The position numbers were made by a program, and so were the translations under genes. From the NCBI GenBank assembly GCA_934725685.1, contig CAKVBX010000031.1, forward strand, positions 1-20,013: a DNA stretch of 20,013 bases, in the 5' to 3' direction. Positions 15,284 through 20,013 of the stretch are shown here, piece by piece. The notes below the pieces were generated by a model. It was given only the letters and a program-made list of their open reading frames with translations, did no database searches and was not told the origin of the DNA. The DNA comes from an uncultured Bacilli bacterium. GTDB taxonomy: Bacteria > Bacillota_I > Bacilli_A > RFN20 > CAG-288. Each line of letters begins with the position of its first letter. The first letter of the stretch is position 1.

Positions 15284-16354
15284 ATGTCAGTTAAAGTAGC
15301 TATTAACGGTTTCGGTCGTATTGGTCGTTTAGCCTTCAGACAGATGTTCGGCGCTGAGGGTTATGAAGTTGTCGCCATCAATGATCTTACCAGCCCTAAG
15401 ATGTTGGCCAACTTATTGAAATATGATACTGCCCAGGGCGGCTATGCCGGTCACATCGGACAGAATCTCCACACTGTCTCTTCCAAGGAACCTGTCCTTG
15501 GCGAAGACGGCAAGACTGTTGTTGTCCCTGGTTCCATCACTGTCGATGGACACGAAATCACCATCTATGCCCAGCCTAAGGCTGAACTTCTCCCTTGGGG
15601 TGAAATCGGTGTTGATGTCGTTCTCGAGTGCACTGGATTCTATACCTCCAAGGAAAAATCCATGGCCCATATCAAGGCCGGTGCCAAGAAGGTCGTCATT
15701 TCCGCTCCTGCCGGAAAGGATTTGAAGACCATCGTTTTCTCCGTCAACGAGAAGACCCTCACTGCCGATGATCAGGTTATCTCCGCTGCTTCCTGCACCA
15801 CTAACTGCTTAGCCCCTATGGCCAAAGCCCTCAATGATGCTTTCCCAATCCAGTCTGGTATCATGACCACTGTCCACGCCTACACTGGCGATCAGATGAT
15901 CCTCGATGGACCTCACAGAAAGGGCGATCTCCGCAGAGCCAGAGCTGGTGCTGCCAACATCGTTCCGAACTCCACCGGTGCCGCCAAGGCCATCGGTCTT
16001 GTCATCCCTGAGCTCAACGGCAAGCTCATCGGCTCCGCTCAGAGAGTCCCGGTTGCCACTGGTTCCACCACTATCCTTGTCGCTGTTGTCAAGGGTGAAG
16101 ATGTCACCGTCGAATCCGTCAATGCCGCTATGAAGGCCGAAGCTTCCGAATCCTTCGGATACAATGAAGACCCCATCGTCTCTTCCGATGTCATCGGTAT
16201 GAGATATGGTTCCCTCTTCGATTCCACCCAGACCATGGTCACCAAGATTTCTGAGGGACTTTATCAGGTCCAGGTCGTCTCTTGGTATGACAACGAGAAC
16301 TCCTACACCTCTCAGATGGTCCGTACCATCAAGTACTTCGCTGAACTTGCCTAA
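15284..16354 (+). CDS. gap: Glyceraldehyde-3-phosphate dehydrogenase, type I
   Basis: Oxidises glyceraldehyde 3-phosphate with NAD and phosphate to 1,3-bisphosphoglycerate. The 356 residues are slightly above the usual 335. Seen: Rossmann motif INGFGRIGR (7-15), N33-D34 selecting NAD, catalytic C171 within SAASCTTNCLAP (167-178), partner H198 (TTVHAYTGDQ), and the C-terminal WYDNENSY motif. The loop usually carrying a His-Gly pair (KYDSxHG) reads KYDTAQGG (46-53). ATG 15284 is chosen over an in-frame upstream start because AGGAGG lies 9 bases before it and the family N-terminus begins exactly here. It opens the gap-pgk-tpiA cluster, with a hairpin separating it from pgk. The strong codon bias seems typical of abundant enzymes (impression only). 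Confidence 0.98.
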   Translation: MSVKVAINGFGRIGRLAFRQMFGAEGYEVVAINDLTSPKMLANLLKYDTAQGGYAGHIGQNLHTVSSKEPVLGEDGKTVVVPGSITVDGHEITIYAQPKAELLPWGEIGVDVVLECTGFYTSKEKSMAHIKAGAKKVVISAPAGKDLKTIVFSVNEKTLTADDQVISAASCTTNCLAPMAKALNDAFPIQSGIMTTVHAYTGDQMILDGPHRKGDLRRARAGAANIVPNSTGAAKAIGLVIPELNGKLIGSAQRVPVATGSTTILVAVVKGEDVTVESVNAAMKAEASESFGYNEDPIVSSDVIGMRYGSLFDSTQTMVTKISEGLYQVQVVSWYDNENSYTSQMVRTIKYFAELA

Positions 16355-16403
16355 TCTCTTTTCTTCTAAGGAATTAGGGCAGCTCATTTCGTAACGCACT
16401 ACG

Positions 16404-16432
16404 AGAAAGCGCCCAGTGATGGGCGCTTTCTT
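16404..16432 (+). terminator. Strong hairpin between gap and pgk
   Basis: AGAAAGCGCCC (16404-16414) pairs perfectly with GGGCGCTTTCT (16421-16431) around the loop AGTGAT. The following T-run is short (TTAATAT), so it may act as a partial terminator or as a stabilising 3' end for a separate gap transcript. It would lower pgk-tpiA relative to gap. Confidence 0.65.
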
Positions 16433-16454
16433 AATATCCAAAAAGGAGAAATCA

Positions 16455-17738
16455 ATGAAAAAATTAGTCACTGATCTTGCCGTCGAAGGCAAGAAGGTCC
16501 TTGTCCGCGTTGACTTCAACGTTCCGCACAAGGGAAGTGTCATCTCGGATGACAATCGTATCGTCGGTGCCATCCCGACCATCGCCGAACTTGTCAAGAA
16601 GAATGCCAAAGTCATTTTGATGTCCCACCTCGGCAAAGTCGCCTGGAAGAAGCTCAAGAAGGGCGAAGCCACGATGGAAGATATCGAAAAACAGATGAAG
16701 AAGAACGATCTTTCCATCGTTCTCGAACCGCTTAAGGCTCACCTCAGCGAAGCCCTCGGCCACGATGTCAAGGTCACATTCTGCCCGGCTACACACGGCG
16801 AAGAACTTAAGAATGCCATCGATGCTCTCGAAGCTGGTGATGTTCTCTTGGTTCAGAATACTCGTTATGAAGCCGGAGAAGAAAAGAACGATCCCGCTCT
16901 TGCCGGGGAATGGGCTTCCTATGTCGATGCTTTCGTCATGGATGCCTTCGGTTCTGCACACAGAGCCCACGCCTCCACTTATGGTGTCCCTGCCGCTCTC
17001 AAAGAGGCTGGCAAGGAAACTGCTGTCGGCTTCCTCATGGAAAAGGAAATCAAAGGACTTGGCCGCTGTGTCGAACCGAAGGAAGATCAGCGTCCTTACA
17101 TCGCCATTTTAGGCGGTGCCAAGGTCTCCTCCAAGATTGAGGTCATCGATTCTCTTCTCAAGAAGTGCGACATGATCCTCATTGGCGGCGGTATGGGCTA
17201 CACCTTCAAGAAGGCCGTCTTCCATATCAATGTCGCCAATTCCCTCTGCGAGGATGATCAGCTCGAATATGCCAAGAAGTGTTTCGACACTGGCAAGATC
17301 AAACTCTCCCTCGATACCATCGTCGCTAAGGGATATGACTTTGAAAATCCGGAGAAGAAAGTGGAAGATATCAAGTATATCGACAATAACGAAACTGACT
17401 TCCCCGAAGGATATGAGGGAATCGATGTCGGTCCTCTCACCAGAAAGTTCTATGCCGAGGAAATCGCCAAGGCAAAGACCATCTTCTGGAACGGCCCTAT
17501 GGGCGTCTTCGAAAACGAAGACTTCCAGGGTGGAACCAAGGCTGTCTGCGAAGCCTGCGCCGAAGCGACTGCCAATGGTGCATTTACCGTCATCGGTGGC
17601 GGAGATTCCGCCGCTGCTGCCAAGAAGTTCGGTTACAATGACAAATTCTCCCACGTCTCCACGGGCGGCGGAGCTTCCCTTGAACTCATCCAGTTCGATG
17701 GTCATCTCCCGGGAATCGATGTCATCGAGGATAAGTAA
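16455..17738 (+). CDS. pgk: Phosphoglycerate kinase
   Basis: Makes ATP from 1,3-bisphosphoglycerate, the step after GAPDH. Seen: RVDFNVP (18-24) at the substrate site, SHLGK (57-61), NTRYEAGEEKND (135-146), ILGGAKVSSKIEVI (218-231), FWNGPMGVFE (344-353), GGGDSAAAAKKFG (381-393) and STGGGASLE (402-410) for nucleotide binding. At 427 residues it is longer than the usual 390-400; the extra length appears mainly after SHLG, a Lys/Glu-rich stretch at about 61-92. ATG 16455 is preferred since AAGGAG (16443-16448) lies 6 bases upstream; an in-frame ATG at 16416 falls in the loop of the preceding hairpin. tpiA starts 2 bases after the stop, so the pair is co-translated. Confidence 0.98.
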   Translation: MKKLVTDLAVEGKKVLVRVDFNVPHKGSVISDDNRIVGAIPTIAELVKKNAKVILMSHLGKVAWKKLKKGEATMEDIEKQMKKNDLSIVLEPLKAHLSEALGHDVKVTFCPATHGEELKNAIDALEAGDVLLVQNTRYEAGEEKNDPALAGEWASYVDAFVMDAFGSAHRAHASTYGVPAALKEAGKETAVGFLMEKEIKGLGRCVEPKEDQRPYIAILGGAKVSSKIEVIDSLLKKCDMILIGGGMGYTFKKAVFHINVANSLCEDDQLEYAKKCFDTGKIKLSLDTIVAKGYDFENPEKKVEDIKYIDNNETDFPEGYEGIDVGPLTRKFYAEEIAKAKTIFWNGPMGVFENEDFQGGTKAVCEACAEATANGAFTVIGGGDSAAAAKKFGYNDKFSHVSTGGGASLELIQFDGHLPGIDVIEDK

Positions 17739-17740
17739 TT

Positions 17741-18502
17741 ATGGCCAGAAAAAAATTCTTAATGGGTAACTGGAAGATGAATCACACCATTCAGGAAGCC
17801 AACGCTTTCTGTGAAGATGTGAAGAATGCCGGTCTTGTCAAGATTGCCAGAAGCAAAGGCGTCATGATCGGTGTCGCTCCTTCCTATCTTGCCCTTCAGT
17901 CTGTCCGCAAACATGCGCACAGCCTTATCGTCGCTTCTCAGGACTGCCACTATATGGATCACGGAGCCTATACCTCCTGTGTCTCCATCCCGATGTTGAA
18001 GGAAATCGGTGTCGATTGGTCCATCATCGGTCACTCCGAAAAGAGAACCTATGAAGGCGAAACCTCCTTCACCTGCAACCGTAAGATCAAAGCCCTTGTC
18101 GCCAACGAATTTCACGTCATCTACTGCGTGGGTGAGACCGCCAAGGAATATGACGAGAAAATCACCAAGGATGTCATCCGTGAACAGATTGTCACCGGTT
18201 TGGCCGGACTTTCCAAGGAAGACATGCCTTATATCGTCATCGCCTATGAACCGGTCTGGTCCATCGGTACCGGCAAGAATGCCTCGGTCGAAATTGCCGA
18301 GGACATCTGCGCCTATATCCGTTCCCTCATCAACGATCTTTTCGGAAAGATCGCTGCCCAGAAGGTTCAGATTCTCTATGGTGGAAGTGTCAAACCGGAG
18401 AATGTCCACGCTTATCTGAGCGCAGAGGATGTCGACGGCGCCTTAGTCGGCGGTGCCTCCCTCAAGTCCGAGTCCTTCAAGGCTCTTCTCGAGAATATCT
18501 AA
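17741..18502 (+). CDS. tpiA: Triosephosphate isomerase
   Basis: Interconverts dihydroxyacetone phosphate and glyceraldehyde 3-phosphate, feeding GAPDH. The 253 residues fit a complete enzyme. Catalytic residues are intact: K12 in GNWKMN (9-14), H98 in IIGHSEKR (95-102) and E170 in AYEPVWSIGTGK (168-179); the phosphate loop YGGSVKPEN (213-221) and the late GALVGGASL (233-241) are present. The start is 2 bases after the pgk stop, with GAGG (17727-17730) inside the end of pgk as ribosome site, indicating coupled translation. A strong terminator follows, so it is the last gene of the cluster; phosphoglycerate mutase and enolase are not here. Confidence 0.98.
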   Translation: MARKKFLMGNWKMNHTIQEANAFCEDVKNAGLVKIARSKGVMIGVAPSYLALQSVRKHAHSLIVASQDCHYMDHGAYTSCVSIPMLKEIGVDWSIIGHSEKRTYEGETSFTCNRKIKALVANEFHVIYCVGETAKEYDEKITKDVIREQIVTGLAGLSKEDMPYIVIAYEPVWSIGTGKNASVEIAEDICAYIRSLINDLFGKIAAQKVQILYGGSVKPENVHAYLSAEDVDGALVGGASLKSESFKALLENI

Positions 18503-18513
18503 ACGGTGTTTTC

Positions 18514-18548
18514 CACTCCTGGCGGATTTTTCCGCCGGGAGTGTTTTT
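18514..18548 (+). terminator. Strong intrinsic terminator after tpiA
   Basis: A 13-bp stem, CACTCCTGGCGGA (18514-18526) with TCCGCCGGGAGTG (18531-18543), has one G-T pair and a TTTT loop, followed at once by TTTTT. It sits 11 bases after the tpiA stop and ends the glycolytic transcript. Confidence 0.92.
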
Positions 18549-18554
18549 AATCCT

Positions 18555-18602
18555 TTGCTTTTTTGTTTCCTTCGACTACAATGATAGCGTTCAATGAAAG
18601 GA
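18555..18602 (+). promoter_or_regulatory. Promoter and ribosome site for the BI-1-like gene
   Basis: TTGCTT (18555-18560) and TACAAT (18577-18582) are spaced 16 bases and match consensus at four and five positions. AAAGGA (18597-18602) is 9 bases before ATG 18612, which decides the start over ATG 18594. Confidence 0.6.
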
Positions 18603-18611
18603 CAACAATCT

Positions 18612-19385
18612 ATGGAACAATTCACTCCTGAAACCACACAGCAAGTCAAAACCAAGAACAAAGTGACATCCTCGTCTAGCTTCAGCTATGCAAAAGTCTA
18701 TCTCTGGATGACGCTCGGTCTTGTCATCACCGGTCTTGTCGCCTTTTTCCTTCCGAGTCTTATCACGTTGATGGCCACGCAGTTCTCCTGGTCTTCCGAA
18801 ACCCTCGGCAATGTCTATCTTGGTCTTCTGATTGCCTCTGCCGTCTTGATGCTTCCGGCGATGTTCCTCATCACTTTCAAGGCGTGGCAGCCAAAATCGG
18901 CTCTGATGACGGCATCTTATGTCTTCTATACCTTCCTGATGGGAATTCTCCTCTCTTCCGTCTTCCTTACCGTTCTCGCCACTTCCGATAGTTATGGGGA
19001 CTATATCAGTACCATCGGTGTCAGCTTCCTGATCACAGCTCTCTCCTTCCTCATCATGGGACTTATCGGTCTGTTCAGCAAACGGAACCTCGGCGTTCTT
19101 CTTCCGCTTCTCATCACACTCTGCCTAGGAAGCTTAACCATCTCCTTAGTCAATGTATTCCTTCGCTCGCCGATGATTTACTGGATTATCGATTTCGTCA
19201 GTTTCGCCATCATTCTCATTGTCACGGCCATCGATATGAACCGCATGAAGCAGCTCGCTGAGAATGGAGGCCTTTCCTCCGAAACCAATATCGCACTCTA
19301 CTGCGCTTTCAACCTCTATGTTGACTTCATTAATATCTTCCTCCGTGTCCTCTACTATGTGATGGCTTCGAAAAACAGAAAGTGA
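18612..19385 (+). CDS. Bax inhibitor-1/YccA/YetJ-family membrane protein
   Basis: A 257-residue integral membrane protein of the Bax inhibitor-1 (UPF0005) family. B. subtilis YetJ of this family conducts calcium in a pH-dependent way; other bacterial members bind the FtsH protease complex. A hydrophilic N-terminus (1-27) is followed by seven hydrophobic helices at about 30-50, 68-88, 98-120, 132-154, 158-182, 190-208 and 226-250. The family's aspartates appear as D208 in TAIDMNRMK and D238 in LYVDFINIF, matching the pH-sensor pair of YetJ by position (inference). It has its own promoter after the tpiA terminator and forms a single-gene unit. Function as calcium leak or proteostasis modulator is from family knowledge. 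Confidence 0.88.
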   Translation: MEQFTPETTQQVKTKNKVTSSSSFSYAKVYLWMTLGLVITGLVAFFLPSLITLMATQFSWSSETLGNVYLGLLIASAVLMLPAMFLITFKAWQPKSALMTASYVFYTFLMGILLSSVFLTVLATSDSYGDYISTIGVSFLITALSFLIMGLIGLFSKRNLGVLLPLLITLCLGSLTISLVNVFLRSPMIYWIIDFVSFAIILIVTAIDMNRMKQLAENGGLSSETNIALYCAFNLYVDFINIFLRVLYYVMASKNRK

Positions 19386-19434
19386 GAATTGCCTGAAAAT
19401 CAGCCTCTTTTCTTATTCGCCATGTAAGGTTGTA

Positions 19435-19476
19435 TTTACAACAAAAATACATTGTCTTATAATGGTACAAAAGGAG
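19435..19476 (+). promoter_or_regulatory. Near-consensus promoter and ribosome site for a small exported protein
   Basis: TTTACA (19435-19440) and perfect TATAAT (19458-19463) are 17 bases apart, the best vegetative promoter in the window. AAGGAG (19471-19476) lies 9 bases before ATG 19486. The leader is therefore very short. Confidence 0.75.
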
Positions 19477-19485
19477 ATGTATGTG

Positions 19486-19941
19486 ATGAAAATTGCGTCT
19501 AGATTTCTGCTTGCTGCAACAATAGCTTCAAGTAGTGGGGCCGGTTATACATTTCCGGGTTCTGTTCCGTCTATTTTTGAAAAAGATGACGGCATGAATA
19601 CAATGAAACTTTTTCAAAATGACTCGTATGGTTATGGATATTATGGAATTCAGATTTACAGTACACCATTTGCAAAAAATGATGTTGTTCATTCTAGGTT
19701 GTTTTTAGTTCATACAATTGTTGACTTTACTCCTGGATATGCGGCATATAAAAACGATGAAAAAGAGTTCCTTTCGAATTCTTATTTGAAAAGCGGATAT
19801 CTTCACCTTTCTTTTTTCGAATATGAAGATGAAGATAGAATGGCTAGGTCCTCATCCTTTTATTTGAAGGACATGCTTCCAAGAAGTTCCGCAATTAAGA
19901 AGACTATCACATCAAGTACTGGGACTGATTATTCATTTTGA
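19486..19941 (+). CDS. Small exported protein of unknown function
   Basis: I do not recognise this 151-residue protein. Residues 1-20 (MKIASRFLLAATIASSSGAG) look like a signal peptide with a possible cleavage near 19-20; there is no lipobox cysteine and no cysteine anywhere. The mature part is rich in Tyr, Phe, Ser and Asp (SYGYGYYGIQIY at 47-58; HLSFFEYEDEDR at 107-118), suggesting a small beta-rich secreted domain. ATG 19486 is preferred to an in-frame ATG at 19462, which overlaps the -10 box. The coding sequence is clearly AT-richer than the glycolytic genes and uses codons such as TTT and GAT freely, unlike its neighbours, hinting at later acquisition or low selection. It has its own strong promoter and is followed closely by another ribosome site. 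Confidence 0.6.
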   Translation: MKIASRFLLAATIASSSGAGYTFPGSVPSIFEKDDGMNTMKLFQNDSYGYGYYGIQIYSTPFAKNDVVHSRLFLVHTIVDFTPGYAAYKNDEKEFLSNSYLKSGYLHLSFFEYEDEDRMARSSSFYLKDMLPRSSAIKKTITSSTGTDYSF

Positions 19942-19956
19942 AAAGGAGAAACAATA

Positions 19957-20013
19957 GTGTTGCTTGCCGATTCCGAAAAGGCCCAAAGTGGTAGAATATT
20001 GATGCTGCATTGA
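19957..20013 (+). CDS. Tiny ORF at the window edge, possibly a small peptide or a broken gene start
   Basis: A GTG start at 19957 with a good ribosome site AAGGAG (19943-19948, 8-base spacing) opens an 18-codon frame (MLLADSEKAQSGRILMLH) that stops in TGA at the last base of the window. It follows the exported-protein gene by 15 bases and is probably on the same transcript. It may be a real small peptide, or the first codons of a gene broken by a frameshift. Too short to judge from content. Confidence 0.25.
   Translation: MLLADSEKAQSGRILMLH

Noticed and set aside
15809..16717. Minus-strand frame of about 300 codons opposite gap and pgk
   Set aside because: It runs across two genes and their hairpin on the opposite strand; it arises from strong codon bias in highly expressed genes and has no recognisable domain.
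1..20013. CRISPR array, tRNA, rRNA, transposase or integrase
   Set aside because: Looked for regularly spaced repeats, cloverleaf-like sequence, and recombinase motifs; none is evident.

Overview
The window reads as a chromosomal segment of a Gram-positive Bacillota bacterium, most likely a gut-type Bacilli lineage near Erysipelotrichales or RF39 (lineage inferred from gene content, not tested). The evidence is the order hprK-lgt-trxB-whiA, a hallmark of Bacillota, together with a pyrophosphate-type phosphofructokinase and a gap-pgk-tpiA glycolytic cluster. TGA clearly acts as a stop (for example hprK ends in TGA just before lgt, and tandem coupled genes overlap as ATGA), so this is the standard bacterial code and not the Mycoplasma code. 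Every supported gene lies on the + strand.

Layout. 1-4836: a terminator-like hairpin of an upstream gene, then a very large YfhO-family membrane protein overlapping a PPi-type 6-phosphofructokinase gene. 4894-7734: uvrA (nucleotide excision repair). 7735-10983: an AT-richer accessory interval. It has about 500 bases of non-coding DNA with inverted and direct repeats and a good promoter, then three translationally coupled genes: an exported protein with a PPC-type beta domain and a hydrophobic helical hairpin, and two small two-helix membrane proteins that are paralogues of each other. 10984-15005: core operon hprK-lgt-trxB-whiA (carbon catabolite control, lipoprotein lipidation, thiol redox, division/sporulation-type regulator). 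15006-15283: repeat- and hairpin-rich regulatory DNA. 15284-18502: gap, an intervening hairpin, pgk and tpiA, closed by a strong terminator. 18612-19385: a Bax inhibitor-1/YetJ-type membrane protein. 19486-20013: a strong promoter driving a small exported protein of unknown function, followed by a tiny ORF that ends at the window edge.

How the parts fit. PFK, GAPDH, PGK and TPI cover the middle of glycolysis. HprK senses glycolytic flux in Bacillota and is able to make and use pyrophosphate, the predicted phosphoryl donor of the PFK here. Lgt, the exported proteins and the YfhO protein concern the envelope. The best candidate for an undescribed system is the three-gene cassette at 8231-10721: no function can be assigned from sequence, but exported protein plus paired membrane partners, tight coupling and a repeat-bearing promoter suggest one functional unit. 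An effector with dedicated membrane partners or immunity proteins is one possible reading, and it is inference only.
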